The notes beneath the pieces are model-generated. The model was not told where the DNA came from. It did no database searches and saw nothing but the letters and a program-made list of their open reading frames with translations. A DNA stretch of 64,000 nt from Myotis daubentonii (Eukaryota > Chordata > Mammalia > Chiroptera > Vespertilionidae). Each line of letters begins with the position of its first letter. Position 1 is the stretch's first letter. Below, one piece after another: positions 11,095-23,745 of the stretch. Position numbers and translations under genes: made by a program. The stretch lies in contig NC_081847.1 in assembly GCF_963259705.1 (NCBI RefSeq), positions 68,345,754 to 68,409,753 on the forward strand. The letters run 5' to 3'.

Positions 11095-11999
11095 TGAAGG
11101 ATGTTGGATGGTAACACACAGGCTTTTGGTGCTGGGGCTGGGAGCACGGATGGAGACAAGCCACAAAAACTGGAGAAAAGAGGCCGGGAGACCTGGTGCC
11201 AGGGGCTGGGCCATGGGGCCCCGGGGCAGCTGTGAAGTGGCTTCCTTGAGCCATCCTGTTGGGTTCTCTTCCCCCAGACCCACTGTCTATGGAGACCTCC
11301 TGGGAGGGGGCCCACTGCCCACGGACCTGCTGGTCTCTGTTACTTTCTCTCCCTTTGTCACTGCAAAGGCAGGTGCTCGCAGCCCGTGGTGTTCCCTGCT
11401 CACTGCCCTCCCCGTGCCCTGCCTCCTGCTGTGCCTCTGCCCCTGGTGCCTGGTGTCTGTGCAGCAGTGCCAGCCAGGCCGGCTCCCGGGACTGATGTCC
11501 AGCTCCTGCACGAAGCACCACAGGCGTCCTGGGCAGAGCCGGGATGGGTGGGGGCGGGGCTGATGAATTTCCATCTCTGCTTCTTCCCCTTTCCCATCCA
11601 CTCCTCTCTTGGAGCCTCTGCCCTGAATCCTGAGGACTCTGAAGCTCCTGGTGACATCTCAGCCTGTACACATGTCACTTCAGCCAGCCACCACAGCCAG
11701 GGCACCGCACCCAGCTCTGCTGAACCCCCGCACTCAGCCTTTCTCCCACCCAACCCTGCACTGACCCCACCCGTCTATTTCCTGCTGTTGCCCCGTGTGC
11801 AGAGAACACCCCTTCCAGCTCTTTGGATGACACATTAGCTTCTCTTCATGGGGCTGCTGTGTGCAGTTGGGCCAGAAAACAACTCACTCAGAGCCAGGGA
11901 GGGGCTGGGCTGTTGTGAACTCTGCAGCCCCATGTGTAATGGGCACCTCCAGGACCCCTTTAGGGGTGGGCAGGGGAGGGAGGATCGAGCAGCAGCGGT
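11095..11999. other. Unique sequence, no gene seen
   Basis: GC-rich with several overlapping frames on both strands (such as 10949-11563, which begins inside the minisatellite). None is recognisable. Confidence 0.45.
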
Positions 12000-12165
12000 G
12001 ATTACTTTTTCTTGAAGGTTTATCACACTGCCATTAATTTCCTTGTCACATGTAAAAATGTGGGCACAGGCTCAATTAAGAGTGATGTTCTGATGCCAAG
12101 CGTGCTCGCCTTTTAATCACACCCTTTGCATATTGATTCTGACATCTCGGCTCAATCACAGGCTA
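12000..12165. promoter_or_regulatory. Candidate conserved non-coding element
   Basis: Dense in TAAT-type and POU-like cores: 'ccattaatttcc', 'ctcaattaagag', 'ccttttaatcac' and 'tttgcatattga'. It stands out from the flanking GC-rich DNA. Conservation is unproven. Confidence 0.25.
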
Positions 12166-12819
12166 TTTCGCTGCTCGCGTGGAATCCTTGTGCAAGACGT
12201 GGGGCTTCCTACATCGCAGAGTTTGTGGACACAACCAAAGACAGCGCTCTGCTGGCAGCCTCCCTCCGGGCCTGGGTTTCTGTGCAGCAAGAATGTGGAG
12301 ATCTGTGAGGTGGGTAACTTCTAAGGGAAACAGGGCAAGAACACCTTCGGAGGTCTGCAGAGGACCTTGCACTGGGAAGTCTGGAGTGAGGGATCCAGCA
12401 GGGTGAGGGCTCACGGGTTCACCGTGAAGGAAGAGATTGACAAGGCAAGAAGCTTGGTTGGCGGCAGACCCTGAGTCCTGTGAGGCGGAGAATCCCTGGA
12501 TGGGCTCCAACAAAGTACTTTGTAACCAGAACACGGAAACATGCCTCCTCCGCTGTGGACATTGGCTAGGGGCTGTGGTGGCCCAGTGGCTTGTCTCTGG
12601 CCCGTGCTTAGTATGATTAGTGTGGGTCTCCCTCCACCACCCCTGAGGTCCCATCTGCAAACCTCACCAGCGTCGAGAATTCCAGCTGTCCCCTCCCTCA
12701 TCCTGGGTGATGACAATAGGGTGGACAATGCAACTCACACTCATGCGATGATATGCTCTATATGGATGGATTTGGGATATTTGTTTTCTATGACTACTCT
12801 ATAATTAGTATCAACATTC
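12166..12819. other. Unique sequence
   Basis: No gene or named repeat recognised. Confidence 0.4.
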
Positions 12820-12970
12820 TCCCGGTGAGAAAAGGAAGGCTGAGCTGGTTAAGAAACTTGTTTAAGGTCACCCAACTGGTAAGTGGTGGCGGGGGGCGGG
12901 GGTGAGGGGAATGGGGGAATGTGAACCTGAGTCTGGCCTCAGAGCCCTGCCTTGTAACCACTACATAGTC
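12820..12970 (+). repeat. MIR SINE fragment
   Basis: 'gttaagaaacttgtttaagg', 'tcacccaactggtaagtggt' and 'gtctggcctcagagccctgc' follow the MIR order. A G-rich insertion (12889-12920) interrupts it. Confidence 0.65.
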
Positions 12971-13254
12971 CCAAGGTCCTTCCTGCTGTTGGGGTCTATG
13001 GATCACTGGCCCCTTCCAGAACCCACAGAGAAGACAAGCCTGGTCTTCGCTATCCCCCGTCGGAGGGCTAGCCCTTGTTTTCCGCAAGATCATTTGGTGT
13101 CAAGACAGAATACAGATGTTCGCAAGTCTGAGCACTAATTTCCCCACTCATTCTGGAAAGCAGTAACTTTATCATGGAAGATGCCCCAGAGAATCAGTGT
13201 GCATGTGGGTTGGTTTAAAAGTACCCACTCTGATTGGTGTCCAGCCCCTCAGGC

Positions 13255-13410
13255 CGCGCCATGAGAACAGATTCATTTATCCTCACCAGAGTTCTGTTAT
13301 TCCCATTCCCATTTCTGAACAGGGAAACGGGCGCAGAGCGGTAATTAAGTTCATTAGTAAGTGATAGGGCTGAGATTTAGACCCAGACAGCCTGTGTAGG
13401 CCCCAGAATG
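13255..13410 (+). repeat. MIR SINE fragment
   Basis: MIR landmarks in order: 'catttctgaacagggaaacg', 'ggtaattaagttcattagta' and 'gggctgagatttagacccag'. Confidence 0.7.
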
Positions 13411-13539
13411 ACCCCAGCTGGAACTGCAGGGACTCTGTCTGAGGCAGGTAGAAGGTGGTTTCTCTGTGGTTCCCCCAGGGCCTGCTGGGGAGGGTAGGGT
13501 TGGCTGTGACTCAGGTTCCACCCGCCTGCTGTCTCCACA

Positions 13540-13830
13540 GGGAGCCCCCGCCCTGACCCCTCACATGATCTGTTCCTTCTCCTTCTTCAGGACCCAGGTC
13601 AAATGTCCCCTCTGAGCTCCCTGAGTCCCCATCCAAGCCCACCCACGCCCGTCACCCCACCACCTCAGCCTGGTTAAAGTCTTCCCTGCACTCCATTCTC
13701 TGAATTTGTCTGGAGCGTTGCTTTGATTTCTTGCTCATTGTCTGTCTCCTGCCGCAGTGCAAGGTTGTGGGGCAGGACTGGGATCAGGGCCCCGGCTGCA
13801 TCCCCAGAGCCTGGAGCTGGGCCTGGCAGA
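13540..13830 (+). repeat. LINE-2 3' end, sense, diverged
   Basis: 'aggacccaggtcaaatgtcc', 'cagtgcaaggttgtggggca' and 'tgcatccccagagcctggag' follow the terminal L2 order. Confidence 0.5.
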
Positions 13831-16800
13831 CAGCGTGGGCTCCCCAGGGCCGGTGGGTGGGTTCCTCGCTCGGCTGCTGGAGGTGCTGGGAGAAGCTCCA
13901 AGGTCTCCCGATCCCACCGCTCACTTGACAGGAAATGGGGGTGGTGGGGGCTCCAGAAGCTGTGCCCCTGACCACCCGGCTACACTGCCATACGGGCACA
14001 CGTCATGGACACACATGACACGGGTCATCACGGAGCCGATGACCTTCCAGCAAGAGCGAAGCTTGTGTCCAAGATTGAGCTCAGCTTCCAGAACCTACTC
14101 CGTGTGAACACCCAGTCAACAAACCACGGCCCAGCGCCCTCAGACGGACACGGAGGGGCAGTGTCAGTGTGGGAGGACCCCCTCCACCCGCCCCTGCATG
14201 TGGGACACTGAACGTAATGGGGGTGGGGACGGCTCCCCCAGCCCAGCCAGGGCGGTGCTCCAGTTCATCTGGCTTCTCTCTTCCAGGGGAAGTCCTGATG
14301 CTTCTATTCCTGCTCTGCTTTTCTTTTCTTTTCCTTTTTGGCTCTTTTAGTCGGAGGAGTGATGTCCACAGGCTGTGGTGGAATGAGAACTGGAAGCTTT
14401 GCTTCCCTTGTCACTTCCTGAGCTCAAACCAGGTGGCTTCCTTAGGAGTTGACAGTCGACAGCGTTAGTGTCACAGTCGCTGGAGAAAGATGTTCTCCCA
14501 GGAGAGGCATGTGGGGACTTTGTCCCCGGAAACCTGGGTGGGCATGACTGTGTTCTAAAACCTAATGGAGTCTCTCAGCCTGCCGGTCCCGGCAGAGGCG
14601 GCTGAGACGGCAGTGGAGGCTCTGGGTGGCGTGGGTGACGCTCTGTCCCTGGTGGCAGCTGGTGCGCAGGACCCTCCCGGGTCGGAGTCTGGGGCTGCAG
14701 GGCCTGGTGCTCTGGCCGCTCGGCTGGGTAACATCTGAGCGTCTGGCGGAGCCTCCATGTCCCCGTCAAACGACCCTGACCCACTCCTGCCAGGGCCGCG
14801 GGGGAAGCAGGGACTCGGGAAGCATGTGGAGCTCCAGCCCTGCACACAGGTCCCACACCAACTTTCCGGTTCGTGACATGTTTTTACACCCGTGTTAAGA
14901 CCAGTTACTGCAAAAGTAGCCCTTTGCCCGCATTTCCAAGCTTTTCCCTCCAATTAACCACAGTATGAAATAGATTTTGTAGCACAAGCCCATACAGACT
15001 CATATTCATATGCCTGTGACAAAATACGCACACTGCTTTCACGCTCTGATAATAGTATTCCATTCCATTCCATCTTCCAGTTACTGTCCAACACGCACCA
15101 GATGTGAGGCCCCACGACAGCCCCCCACTGTCCATTTCAAACCCCACCCGCTGCAGGGCTCTCTGGCGGCTGTTGCTGCCGTGGGCGATTTTTCTGGTGA
15201 CCGCCCCCCGGCTCCCTGGGCTGGGACAGTGCCTTTTCATCTCTGCATTGCTCTCATTGGCATGGAGCCTGGTGGGGAGTCAGGCTCTGAGAATGCTTGC
15301 AGGCCGGATCCCATGAGTTCTCTCCTTCCCTCCCATTTTGTTAGAACTGTCTCATTCTGGGATGCAGAATGCTCAGCAGATAGCATTGTTTCTTCTTGCA
15401 GAAATGGTGAGGGTTTCCTGGGGCTTTCTGACAGGCATCAGAGCCCAGAGCACATGGCTTGGCGCCCGGTGCAGAGCCTCCCTGGGGCGGTGATGTGCGG
15501 AACAGTGTCTCCCCGACCCCATCTCGCCTCCACCCTCACACCGAGTTTTAAAGGCGTTTGGATTGCCAGGTTGGCATGCTAACCTGAGTGAGTGGAGATG
15601 TGCCAGGGTGTGTGGGTTGTCTCAGTGCCTAGGGAAAAGGGGTAGACCACTAGTGAGCCACAGACACTGAATGTCCTGGGATATCCCTGAAACTTCCCCA
15701 CACTGAGCACTCCCCTTCACAAAACGCCATCAGCACCGGTTCCTGAGATAGTAGAGTGAGAGTCGACGTTTTGAAGTTAACTTTGAAATAGAGAAGGTTT
15801 TAGGAGAGTTGTTTTCATTTCCCCCACCCCCAGCCCCGTTTCCTTTCTTTACAAATATCAGAGTGCATATAGTTTATACCCAGAAAAGCTGGCCCTGGGG
15901 CCGGTGGTGGGCATGTCTTAGAGAACCGCCCGGCCCTGACATGCCCACCAGGTGAGCCTGCAGGAGCCACGAGTCCCTGCAGATCCAGCTCCCCAGCCCT
16001 CGCTGGCCCTCAGTGGATGGAATGCGCTGGGGGCTCTAATGACTGTGGAGGGAGGGGTCATGCTCCTTTTGGGTAAATCGCTGCGATCACACCCTGGCAC
16101 ACCTTCCTCCTCACTGTCTGACTCAGGAAGTGCATCCCCCCTGCACACTCAGGCTCAGGGCTTTCTGGGCACAACCCCTGGGAATGGGGAGGCAAGGCTC
16201 TGAGTTCATTTCCGCCTTGGGTGTTGCTCTGAGGCACATGGACTGGTTCCTCCCTGGTGTCCTCAGAGCAGTCAGACTCCCCCCTCTCCCACTATGCTTC
16301 AGGCCAAAGCCTTGGCAGCCCCTTAGTTTCTTGTTTTCCCTCTAATCAATTCATCAGCATGTCTTCTGATGACTGACTGTCTTGGTTTGTGTGGGTTCGA
16401 GTGGGTTCCTGGAATGTGGGACCTTCCGTGCTAAAGTCAGGATGCCCCAGGACAATCACGATGGGTTGGTCACCCTCTTCTGCACAAAAGACATGGAGCT
16501 GGAGTGTGGCAGGTGTGGGGATGAGGGGAGGTGATAGCCAGAGTGAGTAACTTCCTTCTCAATGGGGAGAAGGGGAAGACACCGAAGAGATCAAATAGGA
16601 TAGGGTGTGATATATTTTCTCAAATAAGCCCTTGCACCATCAGTGGGATGAACAAATCAGAGTGAGGACCAGAATGGAAACCGGGAGACCAGGGAGGGGG
16701 CTGGTGCGTTTGTCCGGTGGCCTAAAATCCTCCAGGGAGATAACGCAGAAGCCCATTTCCTTGGCTAACACGGTGAGCTGGACACGCGCTTGGCCTTACA

Positions 16801-17155
16801 GTGGCGCTGGTGTAATATAGGGGCTCTTTACTGGGGGTGGTTTTGTCCTGAGGCGACAATGGCAATGCCTGCAGGTATTTTTAGTTGTAACAATAGGGGC
16901 GGGCGGGTGCTGCAGGCATCTAGTGGGTGGAGATGGGGGTGCTGGTAAATACCTTACAATGCACTGATGGCCCCACCACAAAGAGTTATCTGGCACCAAA
17001 CATCAATGAAGTTGAGGAGAAATTCTGGTGTCAGACAAGAGGCTGAGCCCTCCAGGAGTTCATCATTTCACTAGAAGTGAGAATGCAACAATCCAAATGC
17101 AAAGCAACGCATCCCCAGAGGAAAATGGATGGGCCCCCCTTCCCAGTAGTGAAGT
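13831..17155. other. Long unique stretch, no gene recognised
   Basis: Over 3 kb without a recognisable transposon or exon. Reading frames such as 14555-14953 (minus) and 15010-15582 (plus) lack recognisable protein features. A short AT-rich pocket at 14950-15070 could be regulatory. Old diverged repeats may be hidden here. Confidence 0.4.
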
Positions 17156-17157
17156 CA

Positions 17158-17535
17158 GACATTCATTCTGCAAATACTCACTGAGTGCCGATTTTACACC
17201 AGCAGTGAACAAGACAGACCAGGTTCATCTGTCTCAGGGAATCTCAGTCCACTGGGGGATGATAGGCATTTACAAACAAACATAATTTCAGGTTGTGAAA
17301 ATGCAGTAAAGGAGACAGATGGGTGATGGGATAAAGAATGACGTAGGGTGGGGGTTACTGTCTCATTTTGGGTGGTCTGGGAGGATCTCTCTGAGGAGGC
17401 AGCATGTAGGCTGAGTTCTGAAGAAGGAGAGCGGATCGCCATGGGGATATCTGAGGGAACAGTGTGCCAGGCAGAGGGGACAGCAAATGCAAAGGCGCAG
17501 AGGAAGAAAGAGGCCTAGGGAGTTGGAGGACAGAA
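17158..17535 (-). repeat. LINE-2 3' end, antisense
   Basis: Begins 'cattcattctgcaaatactc' and continues 'caccagcagtgaacaagaca', 'ggcagaggggacagcaaatg' and 'gaggccagtgtgtgtgaagc', matching the reversed L2 terminus over nearly 380 bp. Confidence 0.8.
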
Positions 17536-18504
17536 ATGAGGCCAGTGTGTGTGAAGCCTAGCGCGTAGGGGGCGTCGGGGGTACGGGGACATGGCAACGC
17601 TTCACAAACTGCGAGGTGGGGCAGAAAGAGAAGGGAATGGTGGTGTTTGATTCCTGCAGTCACAGGGGAGTGTTTGACTGCGCAATTCTTCCTCTCCTTT
17701 CTGGTCCACTCTTATTATCAGGGGACAGGAGAGTCTTCCCGCCATCACCCCAACTTTCTCCCTTAACTTTGCACCCGAATGAAGCCCATCCTCTTTAGCC
17801 AGTTACTGCCTGTGGCATTATTCTTTGCTTAACAGAGGCCAAGGGCAGGCACATCTAAGTTTATCAGCCCAGCCCCAAACCAAATCAAAGATTTAGACAG
17901 AGCTTTAGATCAAATGGAGCCGATGATCCCCATCATACGAAAATAGACCTTCTTTCTCTTGACTAAGGAATTAAGGCTCCAAAGGCAAGTTTAATATTTA
18001 AAAACAGGTAAATAAAACTTAATCTCTCTATAGAAACCAGGGATTGCGGAGAGAAAGAAGGATTTACTGCTTCAGTCCTCAGCAGTAATTTCCAGACTGC
18101 CTTTTGTTTGCAGAATGTGTCATACTTGACACATATTCCTTTGTAACTTTTCCTTCATTTCTAGGCATTTACATATTACACATCATTATAATTCTTTTCT
18201 CGATCAAAGAACAATAACAAAATGCCCACAGGTCCCCAGTGCTGTAGACTTTCTCGTCACTGCATTATCTCCCGGGTCCATGGCACCCTCTAATTCACAG
18301 TGTTCCACAGGCCACATGAGCTTCTTTCCTGCTTCGGTCACTCACAAACATGGCGTGGAGGATAGCTGTTGCTTCTGTCCGCCCAGCCTCTGTTTCTTCT
18401 TCTCCTGGAAGTCCAGCCTGGTTTTCTTTTTGGTGACATCTCTCCTCCATATCCTCTTCACTCTACGTGGAAGAATGAACTCTACTAGCTTTCAGTTCTA
18501 GATT
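17536..18504. other. Unique sequence; AT-rich island at 17880-18200
   Basis: No gene seen. The island has 'ggcaagtttaatatttaaaa', 'cttaatctctctatagaaac' and a pyrimidine-rich end before 'gcagaatgtgtcat', the composition of a conserved intergenic element. Confidence 0.35.
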
Positions 18505-18800
18505 CCGGCTCATGGTCCTGGCCTGGCCAATCGATATATTCTGCTCTCCCTTCTCCTTGGCCAAAGTCATTCACTGATGGTCACATGACTCAAACCAGTC
18601 ACAGCTACTGGGAAAGAGAGCCCAGGACCCGTTCCTGTCAGAATGTGAAACTGAGCCCCGAAGCTGAGAGGGGTTTGCCTGTGTGTGAGGCCAACACAGA
18701 TGAAGACAGAGCCGAGAAATGGAGTCATGATGTGACATGAGCTACTAGATCCAACCATGCCTGAAGCTGCTTTACCTCTGGTTTTCTGCCCAAAGGTGAA
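18505..18800 (+). mobile_element. MaLR-type LTR fossil (MLT1-like)
   Basis: 'gatggtcacatgactcaaac', 'actgggaaagagagcccagg', 'gaggccaacacagatgaaga' and 'gatccaaccatgcctgaagc' follow the order of a known old LTR class. Similar fossils are at 28640-28975 and 54410-54600. Confidence 0.5.
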
Positions 18801-18839
18801 CCGCACTTTTGGGATGCACAGTGGGTATCAAAGCTATCT

Positions 18840-19220
18840 TTGAACCGTCTATGAGATAGGTAATGCCTGCATTCTAGAAACATCAATCGGGAGAAAGGCA
18901 CCATATGGGTTGTGAATGAAGGACAAATGAGACATTCGAGTAGCAGGCACTATGGAGTCAGGAGAGAAAAAGATCCAGAAGGACTGTTATGCTTAGAGAA
19001 GGCTTCCTGGGGGAGGGGAGGGGAGAGCTGGTCGTGAAGGAGCAGGAGGTGTGGCAGCGGGGAAACCTGGGCACATGAAAGGGTTAGTTCGGGAGAAGGA
19101 TGAAGGGACCTTTGGCCAAAGAGACATATGTTTTTGGCAGCTGATAGTGCTGGGAGGAAGACTGGCTCAGGGAGCTGACATCTTTGTGCCAAACTAATTT
19201 GGACTTTATCTTGTGAGTCA
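18840..19220 (-). repeat. Possible LINE-2 fragment, antisense
   Basis: 'gcaggcactatggagtcagg' and 'gagaaggcttcctgggggag' resemble the reversed L2 end. Weak. Confidence 0.35.
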
Positions 19221-19804
19221 GGGTTTACTAAGCTCGGGTAATCTGTTTGCTAACACCATTATTTTTCCATACCTGCATTCCATTTCTATATTAATTTAGT
19301 TATATTTTGTCGAACAGACTATTTTCTTTACTTAGCCTACAACTGCATCTTCGTCATCTTGTATATCTCAGATATCTGGAGTGAGGAGCATCATAGAAGA
19401 CTTTGGACCAGGGAGGGAACATGCTGGAAAATTCTGTTGTTTCAGTAAACTCCACAGCAAAGGAGTGTACCGATTGGGGGCTTGGCAGTGAGGACAGAGT
19501 CACAGATGGGGTGGAGTTTGCAATAGTCAGCAAGGACTGATGAAGACTATACTTCAACAGAGGCATGAAATAAAAATATAAGCGAAGAATTTAACTGGAT
19601 AGAAAAGAGGAATTATCAGGGTCATTGCTGATGGGACAGGCAAAAGAGCCAAATCTAGGGGAGAGGAATGTGCCAGGAAAAAAATGGGGCTGCTGGGTTG
19701 GTGGTAATTTATGACGATAAATAGAAAGCTAACATGACAACCCTGGATCTTCCATCTTGGCAAGGGAGCCCCATTTTCACCATCCTAAGCGAGGGAAAAG
19801 GCGA
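19221..19804. other. Unique AT-rich sequence
   Basis: Nothing recognised. Confidence 0.4.
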
Positions 19805-20275
19805 GGGCTTTGTGGTGGGCTGAATGATGGTGTCCCAAAAGACATGTCCACATCCTAATCTCCAGAGCTTAAAAATATGGCCTCATGTGGCAAAAGATGT
19901 GACTACGTTACAGATTTTGAGAAGAGAAGCTCATCCTGGATTATGTGAGTGGGCCCTAAATGCTATCACAGATGTTATCACAAATGTCCTTGTAAGTGAG
20001 AGACGGAGGGAGACCGGATACACACAGAGAAGAGGAGGAGGCCTTGTGACCACAGGGGCAGAGAATGGAGTGATGCGGCCACAAGCCGAGGAATGCCAAC
20101 AGCTACCAGAAGCTGGAAGAGGCAAGGAGTGGATTTTCCCCAGGAGTCTCTGGAAGGAGCACAACCCTGTCGACACATAGATTCTGGACTTCTGGCCTCC
20201 AGAACTCGGAGAGCATAAATTTCTATTGTTTTGAGTCACCATGTTTGTGGGAATTTGTAAGAACAGGAACAGGAA
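19805..20275 (+). mobile_element. MaLR-type LTR fossil, best preserved of its kind here
   Basis: Collinear landmarks: 'tgtggtgggctgaatgatgg', 'gacatgtccacatcctaatc', 'atcctggattatgtgagtgg', 'ggagtgatgcggccacaagc', 'gaagctggaagaggcaagga' and 'tctggcctccagaactcgga', then 'ataaatttctattgttttga'. The last carries an AATAAA-like polyadenylation region (here 'cataaa'). Solo LTR, no coding region. Confidence 0.6.
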
Positions 20276-22374
20276 ACTGGTACAGGACTCAAAGCTCCTG
20301 TCTTCACACGGGGAGCCTCAGGCATTAACATTTAGGGTGGATGGTATTCATTTCCTGAGTATCAAGCCCATTTCACTTCTAAATGTACAACAATGTGAAC
20401 TGTGGCTAATTAAAGAATTCTAACCAGCCAATTTAAACTAGAAACAAACTGGTGAATTCTCTATATAATTACTGAACTATACTCATCATAATAGTCTCTG
20501 ATCTGAATAGCTAACCTATGTGGACCAAGTCACTGATAAAAAGCACAACCAAGCCAACCAACCACAGGAACAAGTGAACCCTAGTCCCAAATATAAACCT
20601 ATTTGGGGCTTATCAACCTGCCCACCAACACTCTTACAGAGTCTCATCTTTGGATGAGATGTGATGCCTGCCCATCTATCAACTTCATTGGTGCAGTCAA
20701 CTCAGACTCACCCCTTCCTGTCCCAAAGGATGCTCCCCCGAGTCTTGACTCGTTCTAGAAGAGAAGAGTGTGTCTCAGATCTGCAAAACCCAGAGAGGGA
20801 AACTCGCTTTATGATCTGAAGGAAGATGAAAAGCATATTTTAACAGCACATTTGAAAAGCATTCCTTGCTCATCACAGAAGCATCCAAAGTGCCTACATG
20901 ATTTAGAAAACGGCAGGAGAGGGGATAATGAATGCAGAATATATGAACCAACCCAGTCCAGTTGAAGAAAGCTTTGCTAAGTAAAAGACAAAATAAAATC
21001 TGTGCTATTTTGCAAAATCACGAAATTAAAAAGATGCTCTTTAAGCATCTTTAATTTAAGCAAAACCAAACCTGATATTTAACCTTAAAGGGATGGAGCG
21101 TTTTACTTTTTAAAAGGTGGCACAAATAAATGCCACAAGAGGGTGTCTGAAGGTTAAGGAAACTGCTATGAAAATGAGAATCACGTGCTCTGAGCTGTTC
21201 ACAGCTCGGTCCCTGGAGTGTGAAATTAGCGACCAAAGGCTGATTTCACAGGCACTTCGGGGAGCGTGCTGGTGCCTCCGCGGATCGGCGAAGGGGCCTC
21301 TCTGCCAAGTCCTGCCCACTTGCAAGCTGCTGTCGTTATTCATGCAGGGCACAGGCAATCCTGCGTGTCTGGAGCGTTTTGCATTTATATTGAACGCAGC
21401 CTCTCTCCTTCCATCGGAGTGAGTCTAGGGCTGAGTGCACGCGGGGTGCATGGGTGGTGCTGGAGAGAATGGATCAAACAGAGCAACATCCTCACCAAAG
21501 CTGTGTTTCTCTTTTAAGAAAAAAAAAATCCCATCCAGATGCATTAGGTTGGGAATTATATTCAGAAATCTACATGTAACAGGAACATAGATAAAATGTT
21601 AAACATTAAAATCTTCCCTTGGCCTGGGTATCAGGACTAAAACAAATGGTGACATTCTTTGGATCCCCATCACATCACCGCACCTGGGAGTGGAGTTTAA
21701 ATGGGAAGTTTAACAGATTTTTTAAAAATGGTGAATTTGGAGAAGTGAACTATGCTTTTCTCATTCCGTATCTCCGTGTACTCCTTGCACACTCACGAGC
21801 ACACAAACAATCAAATAGGAAGCGTGATTACAGCTCTACCTTTTCACGCTTTTATTACTGATCTTGGTCAGCTAGGCCGACTTGATAAGGTCCCAGGCAA
21901 AAGACAGTTTTAAGGAAGTAATAGCTGCGAAGGAGTCAGAGAAAGCTCTGCTCTTAGGCGAAAATCATCTTATTTGGTTTATCATCTTAAGAAGCACTTG
22001 TGAGGATGTTTATTTATTATTTTCTATCAGCTTTATATTTTCAAAATCCAACCCATTTCTCCTATGAAAGAATCACTTCTTTTGGCTGCTCTCCCTTCAT
22101 GACATCCGTGGTGGTAGGTTTCAGGCACCTTTCAAACATGGTTTGGGGTCTTCTTGCTGAAAGTAGACAATCAGCACAGACAGATGAGGATCATCACAAT
22201 GACACCAACAGCCACCCCAGCTCACTGCCCTCCACCGCACACTCTGAATTCAATACCAAGAAAGATCAATTGGCTCAAATGTCATAAAGGCTCACAGTCC
22301 ACAATGCGTCGGCTCCTATATCTGGCAGGGCAGAGGCAGGGTGGGCTGCAGGGGTGAGGATGTCCTCAAGGACC
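20276..22374. other. Unique sequence with candidate conserved islands
   Basis: About 2.1 kb free of recognisable transposons, which is unusual for this window. The part from 20760 to 21450 mixes AT-rich motifs with a CpG-containing segment (21260-21300). No splice-flanked coding exon was identified. Confidence 0.35.
21023..21057. repeat. Short imperfect inverted repeat
   Basis: Arm AAATTAAAAAGATGC (21023-21037), 7-base loop, arm GCATCTTTAATTT (21045-21057). The arms pair except for two unmatched A. It could form a small hairpin. Confidence 0.6.
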
Positions 22375-22505
22375 CATCCACCAAGGAGGAAACTGAAGCA
22401 CAGAGAGGATAAGTAACATTCCCAAGGTCACACAGCTGACGAGTAGGAGAAGAGTCCGGATCTGAACCCAGGTTGCCCCACTCTGGAGTCCTCCCTGGTA
22501 ACTAC
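22375..22505 (+). repeat. MIR SINE
   Basis: Well preserved: 'aaggaggaaactgaagcaca', 'aagtaacattcccaaggtca', 'cacagctgacgagtaggaga' and 'ggatctgaacccaggttgcc'. Confidence 0.85.
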
Positions 22506-22509
22506 TACT

Positions 22510-22990
22510 CACCACACTGAACACATATGTTGTCTGTTTGGGGTTTGCTTTGATTTTGTTTATAATTTTTAGGGAGTAGATAGTCTCAGCCTTTTTACAA
22601 TCTTATTTCATATTTTGGAAAAATTTAAACACGAAAGTAAAAAGAATGATGTAATAAATTTCCATGTACCTGTCATTCACCCTCAACATCTTAGGGCCAC
22701 ATGTTTCATCTACAACCATCCCTCCTTGTTTCCCCCCCCCCCCCCATTCAATTATTTTTAAGAAAATCCCAAGTAACACCTTTTTATTCATACATATTTC
22801 TAAAAGGTTAGGACTCTTTTGTAACATAATTATCATACTTTTATCACACCTAAGAATTCTAACAATAGTTCATTCAATATTAGCAACTCCCCAGTCAGTT
22901 TTCCAATTTCCCAGCTCTCTCTTTTTTAAAAAATTAGGATCCAAAGAAGGCCTAAATATTTCCTTGGATTGATGTGTCTCTTGAGTCTAT
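22510..22990. repeat. Old L1 3'-region fragment (L1M class)
   Basis: 'ttccatgtacctgtcattca', 'ttatcacacctaagaattct', 'cagttttccaatttcccagc' and 'ttgatgtgtctcttgagtct' match a common old L1 3' region. A 14-C tract (22732-22745) lies inside. A fragment of the same region occurs at 32510-32975. Confidence 0.6.
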
Positions 22991-22994
22991 TTTA

Positions 22995-23290
22995 GTCTAC
23001 AAGATCACCATTCAATAAAAATACTGATGAGCCACATGTGTAATTTTGAATTTCTTAGATGCCAAATTTAGAAAAAAGAAAATAAATAGGTGAAATTAAT
23101 AATATATTTGATTTAGGTCAACATATTCAAAATATTATTTTAATATATAACCAATGTAAAAATAATTGCCATATTTTACAAAATTTTTTTCATACTAATT
23201 CTTCAAAATTGGGTGTGTATTTTATAGTTACCATACTTCTCAGTTTAGCCACATTTTGGGTGCTCAGTAGCCACACGTGGCTGCTGTACT
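22995..23290. repeat. Ancient interspersed repeat, probably a DNA transposon fossil
   Basis: 'gagccacatgtgtaattttg', 'aataggtgaaattaataata' and 'agtagccacacgtggctgct' match a familiar mammalian repeat that ends in a 'gccacatgtggct' motif. The related end occurs at 29300-29490. Family not named with certainty. Confidence 0.5.
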
Positions 23291-23344
23291 GGTTTCATGC
23301 AATGTGTGTATATGCGTGTGTAAAACATGTGTCCTAACTGTGGG

Positions 23345-23745
23345 TCCCTATCTGTCTTAGTCAGCTCAGCTTCCGAAACAGCCTATCAGACTGGGTGGCT
23401 TAACCAATAGGCATTTATCTTCTCACAGTTCTGGAGCCAAGGAGTGCAAGTTCAAGGCCAGCAGGGTTGGTGTGTGATGAGGGCTCTCCTCTTGGTTGCA
23501 GATGGCCACTTCTCCCCGTGTCCTCAAGTGGCCTTTCCTCGGGTGTGCATGTGGAGAGAAAACAAGAGTGAGCTCTCTGGTGTTTCTTTTTCTAAGGCCG
23601 CCATCCTTTCAGATCAGGGCCCCACCCTCATGACTTCATTTAACTGTAATTATTTCCTTAAAGCCCCTTCTCCAAATACAGCCACACTAGGGGTTAGGGC
23701 TTTGACATTTGAGTTTGAGGGAACACAAACATTCAGACTATAACA
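23345..23745 (-). mobile_element. MaLR-type LTR fossil (MLT1-like)
   Basis: 'agactgggtggcttaaccaa', 'cttctcacagttctggagcc', 'ggccccaccctcatgacttc' and 'gaacacaaacattcagacta' are the reversed LTR landmarks. It ends next to a 13-A run at 23750-23762. Confidence 0.6.

Noticed and set aside
10161..11563. Long frames of about 200 codons on both strands through the minisatellite
   Set aside because: They follow from a stop-free 26-bp unit read in three frames (78 bp period) and appear on both strands; not a collagen-like or repeat protein gene.
21266..21517. Possible exon in the 21.2-21.5 kb island
   Set aside because: The frame has no recognisable protein sequence and no convincing flanking splice sites; more like non-coding DNA.
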